DNA of 64,000 nucleotides from Aplectana chamaeleonis (taxonomy: Eukaryota; Nematoda; Chromadorea; Rhabditida; Cosmocercidae). Under the pieces are notes generated by a model. The model searched no databases and was not told the DNA's origin. It worked only from the letters and a program-made list of their open reading frames with translations. How positions within the stretch are numbered: position 1 is the first letter of the stretch; the number at the start of each line of letters is the position of its first letter. Position numbers and translations under genes: made by a program. Shown one piece after another: positions 24,419-35,612 of the stretch. The stretch is taken from contig JAPDOI010000269.1 in the NCBI GenBank assembly GCA_029168955.1, positions 496,001 to 560,000 on the forward strand, written 5' to 3'.

Positions 24419-24956
24419 AGGCAGTGGTCGCGCTCAAATATGCTCGTCTTCTTTCCCACTCTAAACCCTTTTCTGGGTATAGAGTAGTAGAACCTATAAG
24501 AAAAATTCGCGAAAAAAACGCTGTTCTGGGCCAAATTTGAAGCCTGAACTTTCTCGCCTTTTCATGGTGGACGAGCATACCCCACATCATCGGCATCGAT
24601 GATCTCTAATATCAAGAACATCAGCTGGCTTGAAATTGAATTTCAATCAATGAACCTCCGGATTTATGTACACATCTAGTCAAAAACATTGACTGAAGTG
24701 CCTGCTTTCATTGTTCAACTGTTTTATTAGGTAAATTTGCATTTATTTCTTCCTCTGAGTGTCGATGATTTTCGACTGCTTGGCATCAGACTCTGATCTT
24801 TCTGTGCACGTGTGCACGAACTGGAAATTCAGGGTCTTAATAACTCTAATTCTAGCCCGTTTTTCACCGCGCCACCTTCATAGTTTTTGAGCTGTTTTTG
24901 ATCTAAGCTGATTTTTGTAGTTTTTTCGATAACGTTTTTCATCGCCATCACGGCCT
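24419..24956. mobile_element. TTAA-flanked MITE, 538 bp (family C, copy 1)
   Basis: TTAA at 24415-24418 and 24957-24960 flanks AGGCAGTGGTCGCGCTCAAA and ATCGCCATCACGGCCT. The body is the reverse complement of 31846-32392: TGGACGAGCATACCCCACATCATCGGC and CAAAAACATTGACTGAAGTG appear there on the other strand. Confidence 0.8.
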
Positions 24957-25439
24957 TTAAGAAGTACAACGGTTCATCAAACTTTTTAATAGTAGTTTGA
25001 GACTCCACTTCCAAAATCATTTTACATAGGTGAATACTCTGTGTTTCAACACCTTCGTAAGGCCTAAATTTGTAACAGACTGAACATGTTTACATAATGA
25101 AAATCAACTCCGAAGAGGCCAATGAAAACTAACCCGACGTCAGCCACCAACAATCAGTCTGCGAATGGATTCTTAAGATGACTACGACATTCATAGAAAA
25201 ACGATTTTTGCAGAACCTCACCTCGGCACGCCCTATGCCACTAAAAACTACTCCGAATGCACCGCAATCGCAATCGCTAGTCGATAAGTTTCAAAGCTTT
25301 CATGAGCTCTTTCCTATTATTGATCTTTGGAGAGATACGCTCAACCGCTATCGCTTCTAACAACTTTCCTTGTAAGGGACACTCAGATGAGCGGTGCAAA
25401 ACGTAGACGTTTAGTGGAGGAGGGTCTTCGTATCCTGAA

Positions 25440-27390
25440 TTTCGCTATTTTATAGCCTGTTTGTGTGGTGGAGGGTCCGATGCCGCAAAAAACTGTTTGG
25501 TGTGTAGGAAGAGGGGTTTCGTAAGGCACTCGGGAGCTCATCCACATGCAAGTGTAGAGGCCTCATAGTTTCCCCAATATACTTGCGGCCGCACCCTTCT
25601 CACTCAATCCTATAGACGGTTCCTCGCACATGGAATAAGTTGTTCTCCGTGGAGTATGCGCATCTCCGTCGACCACAGCGCTCTTCTTAAATCTTCGATG
25701 GGGTCAGCACTCGCTTCAGATTTAACGGTGGTCAAAACACGAGTTTAAGGAGGTCTCGACAAGTTGACAACTCTCTAGACGTCGCGTGAGATCCGTTCAT
25801 TCACGTAAGGTAATACCAGAGCAACGCGGTTTTGAGTGTAAGTTGGTCGACATAGTCTTGGCTCTGCCGTTGTGAGCCATTTTCGGCCAGTACCCTAGCC
25901 AGTTCAGTCTCCACCTCAATTGATTTTCATTTACCAGTTTTTTAGCGATGAAGTTCATTACAATGTTAACTTTCATATATATGGGATGGACACTTCGGGA
26001 GTGGATGACAATGCCCTTTGCTGAAGGTTTCCTGTACCCATTATTCCTTTCATGTCGTCTTGAATTCGCACTTTTGTATTGAGAAAAGCAAGACATCAAT
26101 TCTCATCAGGACTTTCCATCGCAAAACGGAGGTTTTGATCGCACAAGTTTAGGTTTCCTAATACGACATGGAGTTCGGAGATGGCTGATCCCATGAAAAT
26201 CACAATTACATGTACCTCTGATAGAAAAGAAAACCCTTGCGTGAGTGAACTTCTCTCCATTCTGTTTAGGAAAACGATAGCAAGGAAAGGCGCGATCCCT
26301 AACCCCATTGCGAGGCCACGTTTCTGCTTGAAAAGCTGACCATCGTACTGAAGCATGTTGCATTTCAGCGTATTAGACAGCAGCTTTCGTATCTCGTCTC
26401 CTAACAGTCCAAAAGTGTTTACATCGTTTGGGTGTTGGCGTAAAAGTGTCTGGTCCATTGCATTCTCATTATTCACGATTTTGTGTAATGAAATAGCATC
26501 ATAGCTCGCGTGGGACACACAGTTAGGCACTTCGCATTGAGTCAGTGTAGATATGAACTCCTCAACATTAATCGCATGTGCCGCGACGTGTTGTAGGAGC
26601 GCTGACAGTAGTTTCACCAAGAACCAACTGACCCTGTCTAATGGTTCTCCACACGATGAAATGATCTGTCCCGTCTTTATGGTGTCTTCCGCCACATGAC
26701 TCAAATCGAAATGTCTGGGAAGTTTGTGCGTCTTGACCAGTATTTAGGCGTCGCACGGTACGTCAACAGAAAGCGACTCGTAGTTCTTGAGTTCATGACT
26801 TTTTTAAGAATTCGTTTCATCGTATTGCGGAGATCAAAGCATAAGGTTTCGAAATCTTGCACAAAAGATCTGTCGTGTGTGTTTGTATCTGACAAGCCTG
26901 TACCGGAAATCACCTCTCTTCGACAGGAGCTTACGCTAACCACGCCTTTCTTGTTCGCTAAGGTTTGAGGCGAATCTCGTCTCTGTCTGGCTTGTGAAAC
27001 ATTGCATTATATTCAGTTGAAGAGTGGCTATTGCAGGTTCCATCGCAGAGATAAATTTCGCTTAAGACAGCAAAAAAACGTGGAATCGGATATGCTGCAC
27101 GTCATGTTGATATCCTGTCCAAAAGCGTTGGGTGAGAATTCTCGCGCCAACGAAATCTATATGCGTATTGATGAAGACCACACATCCCCACATCTTGAAC
27201 GTGTTGATTCACTGTAGTAGCAATCGCAAATAATGGACCTAAGTTGAGTACGGCTTGCACATCGACGTCGACTTCGTCCGTACCAATTGCTGTGCATCGT
27301 CTTAGTGGTACAGCGTCAGGTACAATGAAATGTTGGGCTTGAGGTGACATGCGAGAGCGCAAACGCACAAGCTTATCTTGTAGCTTCACT
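25440..27390 (-). pseudogene. PLE polyprotein relic: RT plus GIY-YIG endonuclease
   Basis: On the minus strand, from high to low coordinate: a basic N-terminal stretch (27389-27102, 26943-26701); the PLE signature GQIISSCGEPLDRVSWFLVK (about 26670); KQKRGLAMGLGIAPFLAIVF (about 26320-26260); a tail with ESPDEN (26100) and WYRKPSAKG (about 26040); then, in broken frames near 25610-25460, GRKYIGETMRP, a GIY-YIG core. PLE elements join RT and GIY-YIG endonuclease for target-primed insertion. The catalytic YxDD region (about 26190-26220) is not readable, and frames change several times, so it is inactive. Confidence 0.75.
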
Positions 27391-27846
27391 CTTTCATGCC
27401 GTCGAATACGTTTACATATCTGATTTCTGTCTGAGATTTCTCGCCATACATTCAGACTCAGTCTTTCTCGCAGAAGTGTTCTGCAAGAGTTGATACCATG
27501 AATACATTGCCCTTTTTATGTCTTCGCTTAGCAATACTGGCATCCAATAGCGCATTCTTCAAGGATTTGATACTGTTGGGTACGGCAGAATTTCGGGTAT
27601 ACGGTATATTGGCTAATAAGGATTCAGTGAATCTAGGTAATCGCTCTGCATTGCAGCAGAAAATTCTATCGACTCATCATATATAGTAGCGGTCTGGTGA
27701 GATGCAATGTATCTAATCAAGAAAGCAATTGTATCACGACACATATTGTCGCTGCTTCATCTTCAAATACATCAATATGGCGCTATCTCGAAGCCTCATC
27801 TCTAGGATATCTTTTCTAATACTAGTAGTCTGAGACTCCACTTCCA

Positions 27847-27894
27847 GAATCACATTATATATGTGAATTTTCGGTGTTGTAACACCTTCGTCAG
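27847..27894 (-). ncRNA. Possible hammerhead-ribozyme-like core in PLE terminal repeat
   Basis: The minus strand reads CTGACGA, then a hairpin GGTGTT-AC-AACACC, then GAAA, then a second hairpin TCACAT-ATATA-ATGTGA followed by TTC. This is the order CUGANGA / stem II / GAAA / stem III / NUH of a hammerhead. An extra A precedes stem II, one U is bulged in stem III, and stem I beside the core is weak. The sister repeat at 25020-25062 is eroded. Hammerheads are known in PLE terminal repeats; activity here is unproven. Confidence 0.4.
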
Positions 27895-27945
27895 ACCTGA
27901 ATTCGCCACAGGCTGTCACAGACTGGTTCATCATGGGGTAAATGT

Positions 27946-28780
27946 ACCCTAGAGGAAATTCCGACCTTTCGCTCTCTGGAAATGATAATAACGAATAACG
28001 CTCACAAATAAGCACTGTGTAAATTGCAAATGCACTACATAAATTATTACCTTAAAATCCCGAAAGCCACGTTCTTCAAAAGTCTCGCGGAACTATGCTG
28101 ACGAGGATTGAGTCATTCCGTATCGTGATTAACTTCATCATGACGCTGCGATTGACTTTTTCTTGAAAATGTTTTTCTTCCTCTTATTCATTAGAGCCGA
28201 AACCCGGAAGTAAGTAAGTCAGTGTCGGACAGGCTGAGGATACTGTTGTTGAATGTTGTTATCACGCCTAGACCTAGTCTTCTCAATAGACCTTGAGGGG
28301 TTGATGGCCGGACACCGACTACTTATCAGGTATTGTTCGTCATCTCCCACTCATTCGTACTATGTGGTTTATTGGTACGCACTATGCCATTTATTGGTAT
28401 GAGGAATGTCGGTGGGCCACTTTTCTCAGGATTCTAGTCACTCTATTTCCCTTGTCTTCGTAGTGGGACATTGGTGACTCTGCAGCCAGTGAATATTGCT
28501 TGTGCTTTTTCTCTGAAAAGCCGCGTTGCAGATGTTGTCACGCTATCTTTAGGCGGAGTGGTTTATTCCTCCTTGTCCACCATAGTCTTTTCTCAAAAAC
28601 AACAGTTCGGCTTCTATGGGCTGTCATGGCGCCGCTGCGGCTTTTTTATCCCATGCGGAGATTGACGAACCGTTTCTGGACTGCCGGCCAATGAGGAGCG
28701 ACGAGTGCTGGCCCAGCAGTGGGTTGCCTCAGCTTCGACTCACCTCTCTTTGCAGCGTCCATGATGAAAATGACCATTCG
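27946..28780. other. No gene or element recognised
   Basis: Two overlapping 64-residue plus-strand frames (28471-28694) lack features. No inverted termini are seen. Confidence 0.4.
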
Positions 28781-29343
28781 TAAGGCCTCTGTCAGAGTTG
28801 GTGCTGTTTGCATCTGTAACCCGCCGTAACCCGCCGTGACCTGCTGCATCTCGCCGTCACCCGCCAACATCCGCCAACACCCGCCTGGTCGATACGTATG
28901 TATCAAACAGTGGGGTGAGTTTGAAAAATCAGCCGGTATGGCCGACGCGGTCGATATCCACGCAATACGTGGATGCCAGAAGGTGAAAAAAACGCCGGGT
29001 TGGCGGGCCGGCAGTAAAACATTGCGTATCACTAGGAAACTATCCACCCTGCTACCTCCGTTTCTTCACTTTAATCTCCTTCACTATTTCTCTGGACAGG
29101 TGCAATCCTGTTGGCCACGTAACAATCGTCAACAACTCCGGCGGGCTCTAGTCGGCCACATTGGGTGATTTTATCAACCTCACCGCACCATTTTATTCCT
29201 ACGTATCGACCAGGCGGGTGTTGGCGGGTCACGGCGGGTCACGGCACACCCGACCGCATGTTATTTGCACCTCATTTACATTGCTTCCTGTGTGTTTTGA
29301 CCATACTGGCTACGTCGGTTCAACCAACTCTGACAGGGCCTAA
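28781..29343. mobile_element. TAAGGCC-ended element with minisatellite subtermini (copy 2)
   Basis: The ends TAAGGCCTCTGTCAGAGTTGG and CCAACTCTGACAGGGCCTAA are inverted. The left subterminus repeats CCGCC(A/G)(A/T)(C/A)(A/C)-type words (CCGTAACCCGCCGTGACC) and the right repeats GGCGGGTCACGGCGGGTCACG. The centre is the reverse complement of 16190-16400 in copy 1 (AGGTGCAATCCTGTTGGCCA versus TGGCCAACAGGATTGCACCT). Confidence 0.75.
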
Positions 29344-29931
29344 CTGAGGACTGATTTTCAGACCCCGCAACGTTTCGGAAAAGGTCCCAATGGGAAATGT
29401 GAGGGATGATTAAAGTATCGAAAATGTTTGCAGGGTTTTCTCAACGATTTTTTGGTAGTTCAAAAAATGGCAAAAACTGATTCAAACTTGCTAAAATTCC
29501 TCGCTTCAGGTTATGACGAAATCAGCATACACAAAGTTCGGCGCTTCGATTTTGGCTAATTCTTAGGATATGAGCCGTTTCCGGAATCATCGCATGATTT
29601 GCAATTTTTTTCTAACTCTATTAAAGCAGCACAACATTATCGGAAGCGATGGCCGGGAGGATAACCATGTGGACTACAAGACAGCGAGATTGGGAAGGTA
29701 TCACGGATTCAAATCCGGCAATGGAATTTCTGCGGTGTTTAATTCTCCTATGTTTGTTCATTAATATATTATGCCTCTTTTTCATATTCCGCTTCATTTG
29801 CCATTTTTGCTTTTTTTGTGCTTGCCTAGCCAGTGTGCTAAATGGCTGACATGCGCCTTCTTGTGGTGGAAAGCTGGTGAACATCGTTTCGAAATAACAA
29901 AATGAATTAAGAATGAGATAGTATTAATTAT

Positions 29932-30358
29932 ATAGTACTTCATCATCAACTGAAAAAGCTAGCAGCTGTGACTGCGTTCTAGGAAGCAACCGAAGCAGAG
30001 GCGCTTGTCGCTCTTCCTCTGAGAATTTTTGCTGCGACTCTCCCGCGACTGCCCCGCGACTCCTCCGGCTCAGTGCCTGCCGCCGCCGGGCCGGAGGAGT
30101 CGCGGGGCAGTCCTGGAGGAGAGGCGGGTGAGATGCGGGGCAGTCGCGGATGAGATACGGGAAATGCGGGGAGGAGACGCGGGGGAGATGCGGGAGAACG
30201 CGGAGGAGACGCCAGGCAGTCCAGGATCGCGGTAGAGTCCCGGAGCAGTCGCGGGGGAAACGCGGCAATATTTTTGGGAGTCTCGCCTCTGCTTCGGTCC
30301 TTCATAAAACGCAGTTACAGCTGCTAAGCTTTTCGGTTTATGATAAAGAACTTTATAG
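29932..30358. mobile_element. Palindromic element with GCGGAG minisatellite (copy B)
   Basis: Arms of about 100 bp are inverted: TATAGTACTTCATCATCAAC and AAGCTAGCAGCTGTGACTGCG on the left, CGCAGTTACAGCTGCTAAGC and a GATAAAGAACTTTATAG end on the right. The centre is made of GCGGGGCAGTC/GGAGGAGACGC units. It resembles copy A at 4038-4320, which keeps only the centre. Frames of 108-114 residues on the minus strand are repeat translation. Confidence 0.7.
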
Positions 30359-30642
30359 CTATTACTATTTCCTTCGGAATTAGTTTCGCTCTATGAAGAA
30401 TTGCTGAGGATCAGAGCACTCGTATGCTTACAAACAAGGGGAAAGAAAGTGTCAATTATAGGCGAGGTAAGGAAACTCATTCTTTTTTCCAGTGGCCATT
30501 ATAGCCCTATACTTCATTTTCAGGAGGCGACGCTCGGTTGGCTTGTATGCCTGCCAATCCTTCATTGAAAACTACTAAACATACTTTAATTGATAAAAAA
30601 TTATTCTCTGGGCATCCGTCCCATGTATGGTTTCCGTTTTTG

Positions 30643-30757
30643 ATTTAGTCTGACCCATGGACCACGCGGCTGGCCGTGCGGGGTTGGCGGCCTCGCTGGA
30701 GAATGGAGTTTCGATTCGGGCGGGGTGATCTACCGTCACAGCCTCTTCAGACTTAAA
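30643..30757 (+). mobile_element. 115-bp MITE, TTTAGTCTGA ends (copy 3)
   Basis: The ends ATTTAGTCTGACCCATGGAC and TCTTCAGACTTAAAT are inverted. The interior GGGGTTGGCGGCCTCGCTGG and AGTTTCGATTCGGG match the copy at 14379. Confidence 0.7.
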
Positions 30758-31224
30758 TTAATTCGCGAACTACATGGTGAAAGAACTCGAAAAAAATTTT
30801 CTCAGTTGTAGCATTTTTAGAAGGAGGGTCAGCTGCACAAAACAGCCTATTAAAGCTCGTAGAAAATGAGACAGGCAGCCATGGTGGCCACTTGGAGAGA
30901 AGCTGCACCCTATTTTTTGCAGTATTTCATCTTTTTTGACCTACCGAATGAACCGTTGGGAGACCGCAGCACACGCGTTTGTTACTCTATTCATCCTTTG
31001 CAAGCTCCACTAGGACATCTATTATAATGATCTATTACCTTGAATAATGATTTTCATCGTCATCAACATTTTTCAAAATTGCTTCATTTCAATTCTTTTG
31101 CACACTTTTTAATCAAATCGGTGGCGAGTAAGGGGCAGTCGATTGCGCGTACTATGACATTGTTAGTTTCTCATATATGAAAAAATATCCTCTTTCATTG
31201 ATACGCAACACTTTCTACTTTCTG

Positions 31225-31845
31225 TTCACAATTGTAGATATTATTGTACTCTGTTGGAGACTTTTTCTCCTGTTATACTAGACAGTTTGAAGAGCTCACT
31301 TTCTCAAAAACCACAGAATTTTTTACTTTTCAAATCGCTTCATCTTCACGGTACCATAGTCATTTTCGCCGTATTGTGCTCTACCACTTCGAAAAGAATG
31401 GAAAGCAGCACAGCCATTACGAGTTCTCACCGAACTTTTTTGGCAAAGGAACAATCGGTGAAAGTCAGAGTAGGAAGTGGTTTGTCCGTTACGGATCAGA
31501 TGATACCAGCTTGGAGGATTAGCCAGAAAGAAATTCGTCATCTATTTCCATGGATCGCCCTCTTCTGACAGCAGTGGAAGAGAAAGAGTGTCTGACAACA
31601 CGAATGCTGGCTGAAGACTTCACTGTCCATCAATTAACTGTCGTTCGTCGCCTCAAAAACCTTGGAAAAGCGTGTCAAATCGCTGCATGGGTCCCTTACG
31701 AGCTTTCCGATACCAACAGAGCCGATTTGATTTTGCTAAATAAAGCTAGTTCAAAGAACGCCAGATATTCATGCATCAACCCAATAGTAAGCTTCGACAG
31801 AGCCTACGGCTCTTCCTGTCGTACAAGACAGTCGACTCACTTTAA
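31225..31845 (+). pseudogene. Mariner-type transposase relic (N-terminal DNA-binding part)
   Basis: The frame at 31370-31519 reads IVLYHFEKNGKQ, then NFFGKGTIGES and KWFVRYGSDDTSLED, matching the first helix-turn-helix of mariner transposases. After a stop and a frame change, 31550-31760 reads LTAVEEKECLTTRMLAEDF and LGKACQIAAWVPYELSDTN, the second helix-turn-helix and the WVPHEL-type linker. The catalytic DD34D region is absent: sequence passes straight to AAGCTTCGAC..CAGCCTACGG and the TTAA element at 31846. It is a deleted, inactive copy. Confidence 0.75.
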
Positions 31846-32392
31846 AGGCAGTGGTCACGATGAAAAAAGTTATCGAAAGAACTACAAAAATCAGCTTAGA
31901 CCAAAAACAGCTGAAAATTATGAAGGTAGCGCGGTAAAATATGGGCTAGAATTAGAGTTTTTAGGGCCCAAAGAATCCAGTTCGTGCACACGTGCACAGC
32001 GATGACGAAAAAGATCGCAGTCTCATGCCGAGCAGTCAAAAATCATCGACATTCAGAGGACGAAATAAATGCAAATTTAACGAATAAAAACAGTTGAACA
32101 ATGAAAGCATCACTTCAGTCAATGTTTTTGACTAGATGTGTACATAAATTCGAAGGTTCATCGATTGAAATTCAATTTCAAGCCAGCTGATGTTTTTGAT
32201 ATAAGAGGTCATCGATGCCGATGATGTGGAGTGGGCTCGTCCACCATCAAAAGACAAGAAAGTTCAGGTTTCAAATTTGGCCCAAAACAGTGGTTTTTTC
32301 GCGATTTTTTCTTATAGGTCCTACTACTCGAGACCCAGAAAAGGGTTTAGAGAGAAAAAGACGACAAACATATTTGATCGCGACCGCTGCCT
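31846..32392. mobile_element. TTAA-flanked MITE, 547 bp (family C, copy 2)
   Basis: TTAA at 31842-31845 and 32393-32396 flanks AGGCAGTGGTCACGATGAAA and TTGATCGCGACCGCTGCCT. It is the reverse complement of 24419-24956 along its length. GTGCACACGTGCAC near 31985-32000 is a palindrome in both. Confidence 0.8.
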
Positions 32393-32562
32393 TTAAGTGT
32401 TTAGTTAATCTTTCACAGCATCCACGTCTGGCCCAAGAACATTTCCGTTACCCCAATGAGACCAAATAAATATATAAATTACTCGATAAATAAATAATTG
32501 AATATATACATATAGCCTAGCTCTCTCATTTTGGGCCGGATGAAGTGAGGCTAATCGCACTT

Positions 32563-32648
32563 ATCATGTCTTAGTCTCCTTACCACTGTTATATTTTGCC
32601 ATGACATCATGTCTTAGTCTCCTTACCACTGTTATATTTTGCCATGAC
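32563..32648 (+). repeat. Perfect 43-bp tandem duplication
   Basis: The unit starting ATCATGTCTTAGTCTCCTTA and ending TTTTGCCATGAC occurs twice with period 43; no difference is seen. Confidence 0.9.
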
Positions 32649-32734
32649 CGACCGCTCCGCTGCCTACTCCGCCCGGACTCACCCGAGCGACATAGGCTTA
32701 ATGCATATATAAAAAAAACATCCAATAATTACAT

Positions 32735-32930
32735 TGAACTGTGTGAGTGTCCTGTTCCCCTGTCATACTAGACAGATTGCACAATTCACAGCATTATTAA
32801 CCACCAAGCTTTCACTGAACCATTCGTGTCATCTTCGTGATGCTACGATTAGTCTTAGCTTATCTATTAAGCTTCGACTCAGCCTACGGCTCTTCCTGTC
32901 GTATAAGACAGTTGACTGACTTTGTATGCA
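32735..32930 (+). mobile_element. Internally deleted relative of the mariner relic
   Basis: Its start (CTGTCATACTAGACAGATTG) resembles 31270 (CTGTTATACTAGACAGTTTG). Its end (AAGCTTCGACTCAGCCTACG, then GTCGTATAAGACAGTTGACT) resembles 31790-31840. The region between is only about 100 bp here, against about 500 bp there. Confidence 0.55.
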
Positions 32931-33337
32931 TCCTACAGAAGATCCACCCTTCTTTGAAGTGGAAATTCTTCATCGCCACCTCTCACGACCATTGGAGCGA
33001 AAGTTAATGGAGGCGCGAGATACGGCGACTACAAGCGGAAATCAACGGCAGAGATGAGCTGCATGACTTCCTCAGGTTGCTAGAATAACACAGTATCACA
33101 ATCACTAATCCTCAGCACCATCCGTAGTAAGCCTTCACTCCATACCGCATCCAGCCAAGTGGAGTGAGCGAGCAACATACTGTATTTCTTATCTGCCCTT
33201 ATCGCCTCTATTTAGCGTTCCAGGCCTCTTACGGCCAGCACAATAGTAGAGAGACTTGGTGCGTAATTATATTTCTTTTTGCGTTCATTTGTCTCTTCAC
33301 ATGTATTGTTAACAATATCTAAGACCCGAAGTAGGCT

Positions 33338-33735
33338 TTGTCAAGTCGAAAGCTTAACGGCAACAAATTCTGTAGAGATTTTCCAAAAAACACACAGAAA
33401 TTCGAAATCAAGAGTGTTAACCACAGACACGACACTATAACGGAGTTGTTGAATTACACGGACTATTTATTTACTCAAAAAACAGTTTCCTTAGTTTTGG
33501 GTAGATCATATCCGAACAAATCAACGGCGTACCACAAGAAGGGAACTTCAGCCCTTTGTTAGCAGATTTAACCCGTTATATTTTTGAATACAAGTACTCT
33601 ATTAAATGTATTAAACATAGTAGGACATTCTATCCACTCAGATATATGGATGATTTACTCATAATTCATAACTCTGACGGAAGTGCCATTTTAAATAACT
33701 CAAAGAAGTTCACAAAAATGCTTTGAACTTGGAAG
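33338..33735 (+). pseudogene. Reverse transcriptase fragment with YMDD box, class unassigned
   Basis: In one frame 33524-33724 reads INGVPQEGNFSPLLADL, then RTFYPLRYMDDLLIIHNSDG and a stop: the GVPQG..SPLLA and YxDD blocks of an RT palm. An upstream frame (33338-33520) has FPKNTQKFEIKSV and LLNYTDYLFTQKTV, which may be the preceding RT blocks after a frameshift. It is truncated downstream by the element at 33767. PLE or LINE affinity cannot be decided from this length. Confidence 0.6.
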
Positions 33736-33766
33736 AAACACATCTCAGTAAGTATCATTGCACCTA

Positions 33767-34250
33767 CAGTACCGCGCATGCTTTTTCTGCAAAGAAAGCG
33801 TTTTGCAGCGTTTTTTGCGCTCACAAATCGCACAACTTGCTTCAAAACTGTTCGATTTCAATTCCAAGTCATTTAAGAAATACTTTTATTGAGTCCTATG
33901 CGATAGTGTTACAGAATAATAGATTCAACTCCAGAATTTTATCATCAATCGCATATTTCGCCACAAAATCTCTCATTTGGAACTGATCAGACGGTCATGT
34001 TGCCGAAATCCGTCATGTTTTGACCTGTGGTCGATAAGACATATATTGGAAAATAAATTTTCAGCAAAATATCATGTTTAAAAAACTTCCATAACGTACC
34101 ACTGCAATCGCTTTACTGAGAGGAGCACGAAAACTACCTGAAAAACTCTGCTCATCGATTTTGAAGTGAGTGACGGTGATGGGGTGCTTTGTGAGCGCAA
34201 AAAAAAACGCCCCGAAACGCTTTTTTTTGCGAAAAATTTGCGCGGTACTG
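33767..34250. mobile_element. TA-flanked MITE, CAGTACCGCGCA ends
   Basis: TA-CAGTACCGCGCATGCTTTTT at the left and AAATTTGCGCGGTACTG-TA at the right are inverted. Both ends carry a GCGTTTTTTGCGCTCACAAA-type inner block. A TA duplication suggests Tc1/mariner-type mobilisation. A partial end (CAGTAGCGCACAAG) occurs at 3971. Confidence 0.75.
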
Positions 34251-35472
34251 TATTCACATTTAGAAATAAAAAAAAAACATTAATAACATTACAGTTATCA
34301 AACCTTTCAATAGAAAAGATAATTTCACTTTTGAAATGATAGGATTCTCACACTTTCAGTCACTAAAAATCCTTCCCTAAAAAGAAATTCCTTCACTAAA
34401 AATCAAGTTTTTCTCGATCTGTGCAAAGGTTCTGAGAATAGCGCGAACCTCTAGGTGCGTTGGCGACTTTATCAATTGTGTAATATTGTTAAAAACTTTG
34501 CTCATTAGTAATTGTTATTCTGAACATATTATATGTAATAAAACACTTAAATGCTTAAATAAGAACGTATTTATGATGTTAAAGTATGGGTTACGCTGTA
34601 ATTTCAAACATGTATATAACACGATTAGACAACTATTCTGATAACAAACGACATAATGAACTGATGCAAAACCCCGAAAAGCGCTGAGATTTTTATCAAG
34701 TGAAAATGTAGTACGTGAATGCAGTCATGTCTGCATTGTATCTCGGAATCGCAGAAAGTTTTCCAAAAAAAAATTTTATCAACAGAGAACTGTGATTGCT
34801 GTTTGTGCTTGACGCTAAAAAAGCTCTAAAATACCGATGACAGTACCACGCCTACATGAAGGCTCATAATTCATCATCGGTCAAGACCCACAAAATTGGG
34901 GTTTATCCTAAATATCGCCTAACGAAAAAGGAGATCAAGACCCGTTTTATAGCTACTTCTTCTGATCGACCATCTAAAAATTGTCTGCTGGTTAAATTGC
35001 TTTCCTCATTTTTGAGTCGTTTCGCTTCTCATACCATTAAGACTGAAGAAGAGCGCTAATCAACGCCAGATTGCTTTTGACGCCCACAAATTTCGACGTG
35101 GGATCGTTGTACTTCTTTTTCTGTACGACTGATGCATTGGACGATCTACCTTTGTTCGCCCTGTGCTTCCTTGCTTACACGACGCGAACAAGAGAGCCCT
35201 TCCAACTTTTTTACTCGACCTCAAACTTGGGCAATTAAACCATACAATAGTAATACAACGGATATATGTATTAAACGAGCAATCGCAACGTTAACAGTAA
35301 CAAGAGAATCATAATATCGCGATCGCACAGCTAATGGACTAAATGAGTAATAACAAGAATAACAAGAACATAATGTGCATCGCAACTGAGACATTCGCAA
35401 TACTTATGAAAGGCATTTGCACCACAAAAGCCGAGAGGGCGAGGAAAGCCGCCCCCTCGCACTTACAGCCTT

Positions 35473-35552
35473 GCCGCCGCTTTCCCATTCCTCTGAATAT
35501 ATAAGAGTTGATGGAATGATAGATAAGGATAAGGGAATGGGAAAGCGGCGGC
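35473..35552. repeat. Inverted repeat, perfect 19-bp arms
   Basis: GCCGCCGCTTTCCCATTCC and GGAATGGGAAAGCGGCGGC are exact complements separated by about 42 bp. Confidence 0.85.
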
Positions 35553-35577
35553 TTTTCCTATATTGTGTCAATATCTC

Positions 35578-35612
35578 TCGAAGCTGAAAGCTTAGAAAGC
35601 TTTCAGCTTCGA
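35578..35612. repeat. Perfect hairpin, 15-bp arms, short loop
   Basis: TCGAAGCTGAAAGCT and AGCTTTCAGCTTCGA are exact complements around a five-base loop. Confidence 0.85.

Larger units (their letters stand above)
24985..27945 (-). mobile_element. Penelope-like element with flanking direct repeats (copy 1)
   Basis: About 120-bp direct repeats lie at 24985-25095 and 27815-27945. Shared words include GAGACTCCACTTCC, CAACACCTTCGT and ACAGACTG, in the same order and orientation. Between them, minus strand, lie a PLE-type reverse transcriptase and a GIY-YIG domain. Flanking pseudo-LTR-like repeats are a known feature of Penelope-like elements. The left repeat abuts the TTAA element ending at 24956. 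Confidence 0.7.

Noticed and set aside
24985..27945. Reading the flanking direct repeats as LTRs of an LTR retrotransposon
   Set aside because: The enclosed RT and GIY-YIG domains are Penelope-like, and no TG..CA ends, primer-binding site or integrase are present.
29924..30383. Proline- and arginine-rich frames of 108-114 residues
   Set aside because: They are made of minisatellite units in a palindromic element.
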